Shown here: piece by piece, positions 1-6,990 of the stretch
Layout of the letters: each line of letters opens with the position of its first letter
Position numbering within the stretch: position 1 is the stretch's first letter
DNA from: Promethearchaeota archaeon
Lineage (GTDB): Archaea > Asgardarchaeota > Lokiarchaeia > Sigyniarchaeales > Promethearchaeaceae
NCBI GenBank assembly: GCA_014729055.1
Contig: WJKO01000792.1
Location: 1-10,475 of the forward strand
Direction: 5' to 3'
Length of the DNA: 10,475 nucleotides
Position numbers and translations under genes: made by a program
The notes under the pieces: model-generated
What the model saw: only the letters and a program-made list of their open reading frames with translations
Database searches by the model: none
What the model was told of the DNA's origin: nothing

Positions 1-479
1 ATCAACAGTTATACGAGATATTGTGCTAGCGGTCCAATCAATTTCGAACGAATTAGATATAAAATATCAAGAAATTGGTTTTAAGATAATTTTGCAGTCA
101 ATGCTCAATTCTGAAATGAGATGCGCTCATTCAGCTAATAAATCCATAGATCATATAGCTCACTCGAAAAACAGACATATACCTCAAAGCAGATTAATTT
201 TCGAGATGATATGGATCTACTTGAAATTGTTAATAATTGTTCAAATCGAGAAGTGGGATTAATATTTTTGGAAAAACAATTTCGGGAAAATAATTTAGGG
301 TTGACGTCAAACGAACTTGAAGAATTTTTTAAAGAATATGGTCTACCTCCTGTTAGTAATTTCAGTGATAAAAAGGATATGCAATTAAAGAAGACGAAGG
401 CGTTACAATTATAAATAAGAAAGGTATGCAGGAAGCAACAAATATAAAACTAAGAATACAAAATATGGAGCCCCAATAA
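1..479 (+). pseudogene. Frameshifted gene with a winged-helix-like C-terminus, 5' end outside the window
   Basis: No family is recognised. The coding signal moves through three frames. Frame 2 is open from the left edge (about residues LAVQSISNELDIKYQEIG) to 262. Frame 1 takes over between 142 and about 210 and reads LLEIVNNC...LTSNELEEFFKEYGLPPVSN. Frame 3 takes over at the A run 370-374 and reads GYAIKEDEGVTIINKKGMQEA to a TAA at 477-479. One extra A at 370-374 would join SDKK directly to GYAIKEDEG, so a single-base loss there is the simplest explanation. A similar loss near 200-205 would join the first two parts. The joined C-terminus looks like a small helix-turn-helix with a trailing strand pair, of the kind also seen at the end of the TIR gene 5 bases downstream. 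This is either a decayed gene or an assembly with homopolymer errors. The alternative is two unrelated small ORFs (23-262 and 211-414), which I think less likely. Confidence 0.5.
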
Positions 480-484
480 AAAAA

Positions 485-1381
485 ATGTTAGAATCCAATC
501 TTAAACAATCTTGTTTTATTGTTCATGGCCGTAATACTCAAATAAAAGATGAATTAGTTAAATTTCTCAGAAGTATAAATATAGAATGTAAAGAATTTAT
601 CGATGCAGTTAATCAACTAAAGGATCCCAATCCTATGATATATGAGATGATAGCTTCACTTTTTGACAGAGCTGATTGTGTTATCATACTTATGACACCT
701 GATGAAAAAGTCCAGCTTAGAGATAAATTTTGGAACGGATTCGATTCAATAATTGATAAAGATATCAGATTTCAACCTAGACCAAATGTAATCTTTGAAG
801 CAGGTTTAGCTTTTGGAATTAATAAAAAAAAGACCATTCTTGTCAAATGGGGAGATATCTATGATTTTTCAGATATAAGTGGTATGCATTTTCTTTCGTT
901 GAATAATTCAAGAAAAAGTCGATCAGATCTGATAAAAAAATTGAAGGCGTCTGGTCTGAAAATCAAAATCATTAATGAAGAGTGGTTAAAAATTGGTGAA
1001 TTTGGGGATGCTGTTGTTAAGATAAATGACTCATTCTTTTCGCCTCTACTGCATACAATTACAGGTTCTAAGACTTTTGATGATTATTTTACTCAATTTA
1101 ATCAACTTGGCAATAAAGAAAGACTATTAGCAACCGTACTATATATGGTTGAGAATGAGCAACAGAAGAATTTTTCGATTAAACAGATTAGAAATTATCT
1201 TATTGATCGTGGGTTTACGCATATAAACAACCTTAATGTTTATTTCAAGCGATTGCATAGTAAAGGATTCTTATCCATACAACCAGGCTCTAAACCAACA
1301 ATCTATTATATATCAGATGCTCAAAAAGAAAGAACTCATAACTTCCTAAATAAGAAACTCCAACGTTCTGCTAATAAATGA
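485..1381 (+). CDS. TIR-like nucleotide-binding protein with C-terminal winged helix
   Basis: 298 residues. Residues about 10-165 match the predicted nucleotide-binding TIR-like family (the type also found as Pycsar/CBASS-associated effectors). The opening strand is FIVHGRN (11-17), then FDRADCVIILMTPDE (60-74), then RPNVIFEAGLAFG (99-111) with the conserved acidic residue Glu105, then a typical FSDISGMHFLSL strand (128-139). Known relatives bind or degrade NAD-type nucleotides, often in antiviral defence; NADase activity here is inference. Residues about 205-285 form a second domain with a helix-turn-helix pattern (NFSIKQIRNYLIDRGF, then YFKRLHSKGFLSI), which could bind DNA or sense a partner. 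The start is the ATG at 485, five bases after the TAA of the broken upstream gene. A weak GGAG at 467-470 lies 14 bases upstream, so translation probably depends on the upstream gene. No signal peptide or membrane segment is seen. The reading frame is intact, unlike both neighbours. Confidence 0.85.
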   Translation: MLESNLKQSCFIVHGRNTQIKDELVKFLRSINIECKEFIDAVNQLKDPNPMIYEMIASLFDRADCVIILMTPDEKVQLRDKFWNGFDSIIDKDIRFQPRPNVIFEAGLAFGINKKKTILVKWGDIYDFSDISGMHFLSLNNSRKSRSDLIKKLKASGLKIKIINEEWLKIGEFGDAVVKINDSFFSPLLHTITGSKTFDDYFTQFNQLGNKERLLATVLYMVENEQQKNFSIKQIRNYLIDRGFTHINNLNVYFKRLHSKGFLSIQPGSKPTIYYISDAQKERTHNFLNKKLQRSANK

Positions 1382-1604
1382 AAATCTATAAGATCAATCC
1401 GGTTGGAAAACCGTTAGATCAAGAAACAAATGAAATAAATACACGGTCATGAAAGTTGCCGAAAAGGATGATTCCAGTGAATCAAAAAGAACTGCATCTC
1501 AAAATCAAGGAAAAAAAGTTACAAATTCAGATTTACCAGAAGATATCCCTCCTTCTGTGAAAAATTTCATAAATTGGATTAAGAACAGTTACGAAAAATT
1601 GTAA
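1378..1604 (+). pseudogene. Broken gene start coupled to the TIR gene
   Basis: An ATG at 1378-1380 overlaps the TIR stop as ATGA, the usual sign of a co-translated next gene. It reads MKIYKINPVGKPLDQETNEI and on to a TGA at 1450-1452 after only 24 residues. A second ATG at 1449 again overlaps as ATGA and continues for 51 residues in another frame, with a polar low-complexity stretch and then LPEDIPPSVKNFINWIKNSY, ending at TAA 1602-1604. A single missing base near 1445-1450 would fuse both into one N-terminal region. The same frame is also that of the next ORF (1674-1949), separated only by TAA codons at 1602 and 1665, each one C-to-T change away from CAA. I therefore favour one gene of about 190 codons (1378-1949) with a frameshift and two nonsense changes. 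Two genuine mini-genes remain possible. The family is unknown. Confidence 0.4.
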
Positions 1605-1673
1605 TTAATCTATGATTTTAAATCAAGAAAGTTCCACCATAATGAAATAGAATTACCTCCTTTGTAACCAAAC

Positions 1674-1949
1674 GTGATAAAAAGTGAAGTTCAAGTAAAG
1701 AAACAGCATGAAGCATTATATTATTTACTTCTATTTAATCATAAAGGAATGGAAAAGGTTTCTATAACATATCAAAAGTTGAAACCAGTACTACAAGAGT
1801 CAAGAATTCCTACAAATTCGCTTTATAATACTACATCTATTGAAAGATTCCAGCAATATATTACAAACGATGGATTTTATTATCGAATGCGTACCTTTGG
1901 TTTTTCTAAAGCTAGAGATATGATTTTAGAATATGTAGAAAATCATTAA
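1674..1949 (+). CDS. Hypothetical protein, possible winged-helix module (or 3' part of a broken gene)
   Basis: 91 residues from a GTG; the upstream TAA at 1665-1667 limits any longer start, and no convincing ribosome site precedes it. I do not recognise a family. The protein is mainly helical: KKQHEALYYLLLFNHKGMEKV, then ITYQKLKPVLQESRIPTNSL, then IERFQQYITNDGFYYR, and a closing helix KARDMILEYVENH. The order of helix, short Ser/Thr-led helix, 'recognition' helix and a Gly-Phe turn resembles the C-terminal module of the TIR protein and of the damaged gene at 1-479, judged by eye only. It lies in frame with the 51-codon piece ending at 1604, so it may be the 3' part of that gene after decay rather than an independent gene. 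Its 3' end overlaps the tail of the oppositely oriented GTPase remnant by 24 bases. Confidence 0.45.
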   Translation: MIKSEVQVKKQHEALYYLLLFNHKGMEKVSITYQKLKPVLQESRIPTNSLYNTTSIERFQQYITNDGFYYRMRTFGFSKARDMILEYVENH

Positions 1950-2246
1950 TTTCATAATAAAAACCATAAACCGAACAGATCGAACGACTGACCAATTTGT
2001 AACGCCCCTAGGTGCAAAAATAGTATGATTTTGCCTGGAAGATACATCTCGGAAACAGACCCGATTTGGACTAATAGGTTTCCTTTCTTTATGCTGATAA
2101 AGACCATCTGGATCTAAAACCGCTTCACCACTGAAATCTGTTTTGACGATTTCAACCTTGTCAATAGTTTTTACTGATTTTTCGAAAAAACGCAAAAGTG
2201 CGTTTTTATCTGTACTAACGGCACCTAAAATACCAATATTAGTCAT
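1926..2246 (-). pseudogene. Truncated small GTPase remnant with damaged P-loop
   Basis: 106 codons from ATG 2246 (a TTG at 2258 is possible, but the only purine-rich site, AGGA, is too close to it). The N-terminus MTNIGILGAVSTDKN has the form of a GTPase first strand plus P-loop, but the canonical G-x4-G-K-[ST] reads GAVSTDKN: the second Gly is Asp13 and the Ser/Thr is Asn15, which should abolish nucleotide binding. The following VEIVKTDFSGE and SPNRVCFRDV...HTIFAPRG segments recall archaeal predicted GTPases of the SRP-receptor-beta-like type, from memory. Such proteins should continue with the G4 and G5 regions, but after about residue 90 (WSVVRS) the sequence becomes a hydrophobic tail antisense to the neighbouring ORF, so the distal half is missing. 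I read it as a pseudogene cut by a rearrangement near 1950-1990. The family call is tentative. Confidence 0.55.
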
Positions 2247-2316
2247 GCTTATTTTCAATATCCTATGAACATTATCAGCAGTCTATGATAATGGAATAAG
2301 TTACATTAGAACGGTT

Positions 2317-2364
2317 TATTTTATGCCCCCTATATTCCATATAGTTTTTATTGTCCATAAAATA
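2317..2364. repeat. Nested inverted repeat in the intergenic gap
   Basis: The 9-base arms TATTTTATG (2317-2325) and CATAAAATA (2356-2364) are perfectly complementary. Between them lies a second perfect hairpin, CTATAT-TCC-ATATAG (2330-2344). The element sits in the non-coding gap 2247-2514 between the GTPase remnant and the longin-like gene. It is AT-rich, so some chance of coincidence remains. It could be a regulator site, a transcription end structure or the residue of a small mobile element; nothing decides between these. The rest of the gap shows no gene. Confidence 0.45.
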
Positions 2365-2454
2365 TTAGTTTTTTGAATTTTTGAAAGTCATAGAACCTTC
2401 ATTCGCTTGATAAATGGTTGGAGGAAAAGTACGATTTCAGAAAGGTTCGAATTG

Positions 2455-2470
2455 GAAAGGAAAAAATAAG
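2455..2470 (-). terminator. Possible T-rich transcription end after the GTPase-longin pair
   Basis: On the minus strand, about 50 bases after the TAA at 2515, the sequence reads CTTATTTTTTCCTTTCC. Archaeal transcription often ends at such T runs without a hairpin. The assignment rests only on position and base composition. Confidence 0.25.
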
Positions 2471-2514
2471 GTGTTTTTGAGCCGAATTAATCAACTTTAA
2501 AGGGTTCAATTAAC

Positions 2515-3060
2515 TTATGCGCTTGTCCACATTTGAGAGCGCCCCATTTTCTGGGTTCTTAAAACTTGTTCAGACTCTTCTAATTCTGACATAATTTTCC
2601 ATATTTCTGAGTTAGTCATTTTAAAGTATCGACGAATTTCAGGTGTGGACATTTCTTGACCAGATAACATATTTACTATTATTCGTTTAACTTCATCTTT
2701 ATCGGTTTCTCCAGATTCTCCATCCTCGTCCTCAATCTGATCCATTTTGTCTATGATTTGTTCAGCAATCTCTCCCAAGTGGTTTAGTTTTCCTGAAATA
2801 CCTCTTGGTTTCATGAATAAACAACATAATTCAAGACCTCGGGGATACGCTACAATGTAAAAATCATCATAAAGAATCGCACGAGGTTTCAAACCATCAT
2901 TTCCGCCTCTAAAACTAAGGTAGAAATTCATCATAAAGGTTTCAAAGTCTATATTGATTTTATGGTCAACAAACGTCTGCGTCCATTTTAATACAGGACC
3001 TTCAATCATATCAAATCCAATCATTGCTGCTGAAATTATCTCATTTTCATCAAAATTCAT
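2515..3060 (-). CDS. Longin/roadblock-like domain protein with C-terminal winged helix, coupled to Arf-like GTPase
   Basis: 181 residues from the ATG at 3060, whose ATGA overlaps the stop of the GTPase gene; AGGAG at 3072-3076 (minus strand) lies 11 bases upstream, and a longer in-frame start at 3099 would sit deep inside the GTPase gene. Residues 8-105 have the alternating strand pattern of a longin or roadblock fold: IISAAMIGFDMIEGPVLKW (8-26), FYLSFRGGNDG, RAILYDDFYIVAYPRGLELCCLFM (60-83), then a helix IAEQIIDKM. The 'GFD..EGPVLKW' opening resembles longin-type domains of the DENN/C9orf72 kind, by eye. After an acidic linker (109-121), residues 122-181 form a winged helix (VKRIIVNMLSGQEMSTPEIRRYFKMT). 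Known longin and roadblock proteins act as regulators or scaffolds of small GTPases, so the upstream GTPase is the likely partner. A role linking GTPase state to transcription is inference. Confidence 0.7.
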   Translation of the reverse strand: MNFDENEIISAAMIGFDMIEGPVLKWTQTFVDHKINIDFETFMMNFYLSFRGGNDGLKPRAILYDDFYIVAYPRGLELCCLFMKPRGISGKLNHLGEIAEQIIDKMDQIEDEDGESGETDKDEVKRIIVNMLSGQEMSTPEIRRYFKMTNSEIWKIMSELEESEQVLRTQKMGRSQMWTSA

Positions 3061-3602
3061 TCGTTCATCTTCTCCTTTTCTATTTCTTCCATGCACCAAC
3101 CAATCGCGTTTATTAATTCATCCCTATATTCTGGCTCTATTGCACATATACCGATTGTTGGTATATCAAGAATATTTTTAATCCTTTTAGGATCCATATG
3201 CCCCTTTAAATCTTGTTTATTTGCGAGTGCAATTATTCGACACGCATCTTGGGGCAGTAATCCTTGAGCGTGTTGCACTAATTCTTTTGTTGTCAATACA
3301 TTTTTCGGCGTAGAATCAGTTACAATGAAGACTAAATCGGCACCGTGAATATATTGAGATAAATAATGTTTAAGATAGGCTTTTTGTCCTCCGAAATCCC
3401 ACATACTTAATTTAAAACCATTAAAACTAACGGAACCGAGGTCAAATCCTTGTGTAGGAAAATATTGTTTATTAATCATTTTCTGACTTAACATTTTCAT
3501 GAGCGTGGTTTTTCCAACAGCAGGTGCTCCGACAAAACAGATTTTGCCTTGCTTTTGCTTTGAATCACGAACCCCATTTGATTTAAATGTACTAGATGAC
3601 AT
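3057..3602 (-). CDS. Arf-like small GTPase
   Basis: 181 residues with all the GTPase motifs in order: P-loop GAPAVGKT (25-32), switch I Thr50 in FPTQGF, the Arf/Sar-type G3 box WDFGGQ (68-73), the Arf-type G4 box NKQD (128-131), and a G5-like CAIE (153-156). Gln73 occupies the usual catalytic position, so it should hydrolyse GTP. The length is typical of Arf-family proteins. It lacks the Gly2 used for myristoylation in eukaryotic Arfs; instead it has a short basic polar N-terminus (MSSSTFKSNGVRDSKQKQ), and no membrane anchor is visible. Among prokaryotes such Arf-like proteins are best known from Asgard archaea, which have many. It is the first gene of a two-gene unit, overlapping the longin-like gene by ATGA. 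No good ribosome site precedes the ATG; an odd TATATAAA touches it. The function is probably membrane or signalling regulation, with no specific evidence here. Confidence 0.9.
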   Translation of the reverse strand: MSSSTFKSNGVRDSKQKQGKICFVGAPAVGKTTLMKMLSQKMINKQYFPTQGFDLGSVSFNGFKLSMWDFGGQKAYLKHYLSQYIHGADLVFIVTDSTPKNVLTTKELVQHAQGLLPQDACRIIALANKQDLKGHMDPKRIKNILDIPTIGICAIEPEYRDELINAIGWCMEEIEKEKMNE

Positions 3603-3651
3603 TTTATATACACATCTTCTTAGGCTAATTTTGGTGTAATTTTCTTACTAA

Positions 3652-3668
3652 GTTATTAAAAAAACAAG
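3652..3668 (-). promoter_or_regulatory. Possible TATA box for the GTPase pair
   Basis: On the minus strand the gap between the HAD gene and the GTPase gene reads GTTTTTTTAATAAC, about 55 bases before the ATG at 3602. A start site about 25 bases downstream would leave a leader of roughly 28 bases. The match to the archaeal TATA consensus is weak. Confidence 0.25.
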
Positions 3669-3719
3669 TAAACCAGCATTAAGAAAGGTGATAATATGGA
3701 GGTAATACGAGTAGACTTT

Positions 3720-4193
3720 TTAGAAACGTAAAGTTGCTCGAATCGCGTTCTCGTCCAAGATTAGTCGGAATCCCTCAGAAATATCTGTAATACTAATATC
3801 CGCTGCATTAATAGCTCGGGTTGATGCCCCTTCTCTGCCAATTACAGCAATTCCTATTCTTGCATTTTTCAAACATTTCACGTCATTGTTACCATTTCCT
3901 ATAACAATAGTGTTTTCTGGGCGGAGTTCGTTCAAAATGTTCATTTTGGCATCTTGTTCATTTATATTATTCTGCGTTTGTTTGAAATGAACATCTAATT
4001 CTTTTGCAATCTTTGCCAAATCTCCTCGCGTATTCGCAGACACAATATAAATTTTAAAAAATTTTTTTAATTCCCTGATATAATCTTTTATATCGGCGCG
4101 TAATTCTCCATAGAAATTAATGGTGCCATTCAAATCTAAGAATAGATTATCAATAACACACTCACCGAATCCGGGAATTGAATATATTTTCAT
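3720..4193 (-). CDS. HAD-family phosphatase, soluble P-type-ATPase-like (COG4087 type)
   Basis: 157 residues from the ATG at 4193, preceded by GAGG with a short 3-base gap; a GTG at 4202 would add three residues, but relatives start with the form MKI..IPGFGE seen here. HAD motif I is DLNGT (20-24), with nucleophile Asp20. Motif II is Ser52 in IVSANT, a Lys near 84 may serve as motif III, and motif IV is GNGNND (99-104). The tail RAINAADISITDISEGFRLIL resembles the end of a P-type ATPase P domain, which is why this group is called soluble P-type ATPases. It has no membrane segments or cap domain. Position +2 of motif I is Asn22, neither the acid Asp of ordinary HAD phosphatases nor the Thr of P-type ATPases. 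I recall this Asn as usual in the group, but it leaves catalysis uncertain. It follows the mannosidase by 22 bases as the last gene of that unit. The substrate is unknown. Confidence 0.8.
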   Translation of the reverse strand: MKIYSIPGFGECVIDNLFLDLNGTINFYGELRADIKDYIRELKKFFKIYIVSANTRGDLAKIAKELDVHFKQTQNNINEQDAKMNILNELRPENTIVIGNGNNDVKCLKNARIGIAVIGREGASTRAINAADISITDISEGFRLILDENAIRATLRF

Positions 4194-4215
4194 TATCCTC
4201 ACTTCTTTCTTATAC

Positions 4216-6990
4216 TTATTTCTGATTGTTTATTATTCTGATAACTATTGTTTTTATCTCAAAGCGTGTAATTTTAAATCTAATTTCATGAGTGGCAGAA
4301 TCATATTTTAGCTCCTCATTTAACTGTTCTGTTTTCAAGAAGCGATCTCCTTCAAGCAGATCTGCGTTATACACTTTAACAGCATTATCTTTTCCTATTA
4401 AATCGGGATGAATGAACAAAGTTCCAGAATCATCTTTGCCTATAAATTCAAATAAACGAATAACTAACCCATTTTTTTTTCCAAATATGGGTTTGATCGT
4501 CGATATTCTGACATGATCTAGGGAGCAATCAATTAAATTTTGAAATTTATCGAATTCCTTAGGCATTTTGATTTTCTTCTTCAATTTAATGGGATGGTCA
4601 GTGAAATTAAAGAATTTTTGATATACTTTTGCTTGTATCCAGTTTCCTCTGTGAGGATATATCGCCCAAACAATTCGATGTTTTCCTAAATCTTTTATTT
4701 CTTTTCGTTTATCTTTTGAAATTGCACCGATTTCTCGTAATTTATTATCGGGACAATCTGTTGGTATATTCATGAAATCATCCGGTTTACCATACAATGG
4801 TGCTTTTTTGAGAGACATGCCAAACTGGGTGCCATCGACATGAAATCCGTATCGATTTTCGCACATTATTGATAGTCCATGTGAACCATCTGATAAGCTT
4901 ATAAATTTTTGACCAGGAAACTCCCAGCGTCCCCTTTCTAAAGGTGTTCTTGGTTTAGTTGGACGATCAATGACACCATATGCTAGACCTGTGGTAATTT
5001 TATCATTTTTGATATTTGTATCAAATTCAACACGTAACAATTTCCGATATTCTTGATAATCTAAATCGAGTTTGACAATGATATAAGGCAAAGCATCGTT
5101 TATAATATAAGAAAGCGTTGCCGTAGATTCATTAATTGCAATTTTAAATGCTAGTTCAACGTCCGTCTTATGCATTGCTGGTGATATAATATTTATGTTA
5201 TTAATCTCTATTGTATTTAATTGTTTTTCTCTGTAATTGGGGTCTAAATTCCAAGCATCATTTGAATTCGGTTCATCTACATATATTTTTAACACATTGA
5301 GACCATCAGCTTTTCTATCAGAAAAATCAAAATCACTATCGTCTCGTGTTAATTTTAGACTCGAAATATTTGCAGTTTCTTTATTTATGGTAACTTTTAG
5401 TGAGGAAGAAGTAATCTGCACTGATATTTCTTCATTTTTTAGGTCTATGTCTTTATAGTTATTGGTATTTTCTTCTGCTTCTTGTTCTGAGATACATTGA
5501 AAACCGATTCCTTTAGGTTTTTCGACAATGTGATAATTGAAATCTTTGAAATCTTTGAAATTCTCATCATCCATATACATTACATGATTGTTTATGACTC
5601 TATCAAAATAGACTATCTTGCCAGCCCAGTGGTTGGGGAAAAAGAATAGACAATCACTCTCGGCTTTTTTCGGCTTTTCCACGTTCTTTGAAATCTCTTC
5701 TGATAAACTGTCTTTTAGGATGCCCATTGCATTAAAAACATATTGATAATCTTCATCAGCATCTAAATATACTTCTTCAATACTACTACCCGGTAATATA
5801 TCGTGAAATTGATTAAACAACAATTTCTTCCAGCAGTCATCGAATGTCTCAATCGGAAATTGAATGAAATTACAAATAGAAGCATTCGGAAGAAAGATAC
5901 TGCTACAAATGCTCAGTTTTTCCATTTTCGGGAGGAGAGTTTCGCACATTCGATTTTGCTTTTTTGCGCGATAGAGAGTTGTTTGGCATCCTCGATGTAC
6001 TTCCAGATATAATTCATCTTTCCAAACAGGTAGCCTTTTGCCGTATTTTTTCTCAATTAGTTTAAAATATAATGCCGCTTTTACAAATTTCCAACCCTTA
6101 CTTTCTGTAAGATTAACGGGTATTAATAATTCAGCAAGTAATGGTCCTCCGCCACCATCGCCCTCTCCATACCACCATCCAAAATCCCTAATATATTCTT
6201 TTCCCCGTATATCATTCTTTCCGAAATCAAACGCATAATTGTATATCGGTGACGATTCCTTGTTAGGGATTAAGCTGGCTTTGTTAGCGTATAACCCCAC
6301 GCGTTCTAATGCTCTAAATCCTTGCTGAAAATTATGTGCAAGAATTCGCGATCCATCGGGACCTTCCCAATGGAAAAGTGCAAAGGGAAATTCATGTTCA
6401 TGATTCCAAGTAAGTTTGGTAGTGTGGAAATACGGAGAACCTGATTTCAAGAAAATTTGCGGATAAGACCAAGTAAAACCGAAAGAGTCTGGCACCCAAG
6501 CAACCAAAGAATATTTTCCAAACTTTTTTATATAATATTTTTGCCCGTATAAACGCTGTCGAACCAGTGATTCGCCATCAGGAACATTGCCGTCAGGTTC
6601 AACCCACATTCCTCCTACAATATCCCATCTGTTATTCTTCACATATCTCTTTAATTTCTCAAAAAGAATGGGATATGCTCGTTCAAAATACTCATAATGT
6701 GCGGGTGCAGGTGCGGAAAACATAAATTTATCGAATTCATCAATATGTTTCAATGCATTTCCGAAGGTTTTTCGGATTTTCTTTTTCGTCCATGGCCAAG
6801 TCCAATTCCAAGCAGTATCGAGATGTGATTGTCCGATAGCGAAGTATCTATATAGATTAGGATCATAATTGTTTACCTTTCCATAAAACGGAAAAATTAA
6901 ATTCAGCAAACCTCGCATAATGCGAATTCTATGGAGAACTCTGAATAAAATTTCCGCATTTTTGCTGAAAATAAAATCTTCTGACATCAT
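4216..6990 (-). CDS. GH38 alpha-mannosidase
   Basis: 924 residues, a usual length for family GH38. The zinc site and catalytic residues are visible: GQSHLDTAW (53-61) gives His56 and Asp58, WVPDSFGFT (165-173) gives the nucleophile Asp168, and NQFHDILPGSS (393-403) gives His396; ELYLEVHRGCQTT (326-338) is another family hallmark. The second half is the beta-sandwich region of the family, with the conserved segment RGRWEFPGQKFISL. Known members remove alpha-linked mannose from glycans or oligosaccharides using zinc. There is no signal peptide, so it should act in the cytoplasm, perhaps on imported or recycled mannosides. The ATG overlaps the stop of the membrane gene (TAATG). GAGGT at 6992-6996 lies one base before the first ATG and four before the second (6987), so the true start may be the second. 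The HAD gene follows 22 bases downstream. The exact linkage cleaved cannot be read from sequence. Confidence 0.93.
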   Translation of the reverse strand: MMSEDFIFSKNAEILFRVLHRIRIMRGLLNLIFPFYGKVNNYDPNLYRYFAIGQSHLDTAWNWTWPWTKKKIRKTFGNALKHIDEFDKFMFSAPAPAHYEYFERAYPILFEKLKRYVKNNRWDIVGGMWVEPDGNVPDGESLVRQRLYGQKYYIKKFGKYSLVAWVPDSFGFTWSYPQIFLKSGSPYFHTTKLTWNHEHEFPFALFHWEGPDGSRILAHNFQQGFRALERVGLYANKASLIPNKESSPIYNYAFDFGKNDIRGKEYIRDFGWWYGEGDGGGGPLLAELLIPVNLTESKGWKFVKAALYFKLIEKKYGKRLPVWKDELYLEVHRGCQTTLYRAKKQNRMCETLLPKMEKLSICSSIFLPNASICNFIQFPIETFDDCWKKLLFNQFHDILPGSSIEEVYLDADEDYQYVFNAMGILKDSLSEEISKNVEKPKKAESDCLFFFPNHWAGKIVYFDRVINNHVMYMDDENFKDFKDFNYHIVEKPKGIGFQCISEQEAEENTNNYKDIDLKNEEISVQITSSSLKVTINKETANISSLKLTRDDSDFDFSDRKADGLNVLKIYVDEPNSNDAWNLDPNYREKQLNTIEINNINIISPAMHKTDVELAFKIAINESTATLSYIINDALPYIIVKLDLDYQEYRKLLRVEFDTNIKNDKITTGLAYGVIDRPTKPRTPLERGRWEFPGQKFISLSDGSHGLSIMCENRYGFHVDGTQFGMSLKKAPLYGKPDDFMNIPTDCPDNKLREIGAISKDKRKEIKDLGKHRIVWAIYPHRGNWIQAKVYQKFFNFTDHPIKLKKKIKMPKEFDKFQNLIDCSLDHVRISTIKPIFGKKNGLVIRLFEFIGKDDSGTLFIHPDLIGKDNAVKVYNADLLEGDRFLKTEQLNEELKYDSATHEIRFKITRFEIKTIVIRIINNQK

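Noticed and set aside
2441..2460. GGTTCGAATT, resembling a tRNA T-loop
   Set aside because: The flanking bases do not form a T stem (AAAGG against TGGAA), and no anticodon arm or acceptor stem is found around it.
3061..3099. Longer start of the longin-like gene at 3099
   Set aside because: It would extend well into the GTPase gene, while the ATG at 3060 has the ATGA overlap and a ribosome site.
3603..3611. TATATAAA (minus strand) touching the GTPase start codon, as a TATA box
   Set aside because: It is directly before the ATG, so a start site 25 bases downstream would lie inside the gene.
5535..5565. Short tandem repeat of AAATCTTTG units
   Set aside because: It lies inside the mannosidase gene, encodes a simple Phe-Lys-Asp repeat, and is too short to suggest a functional element.
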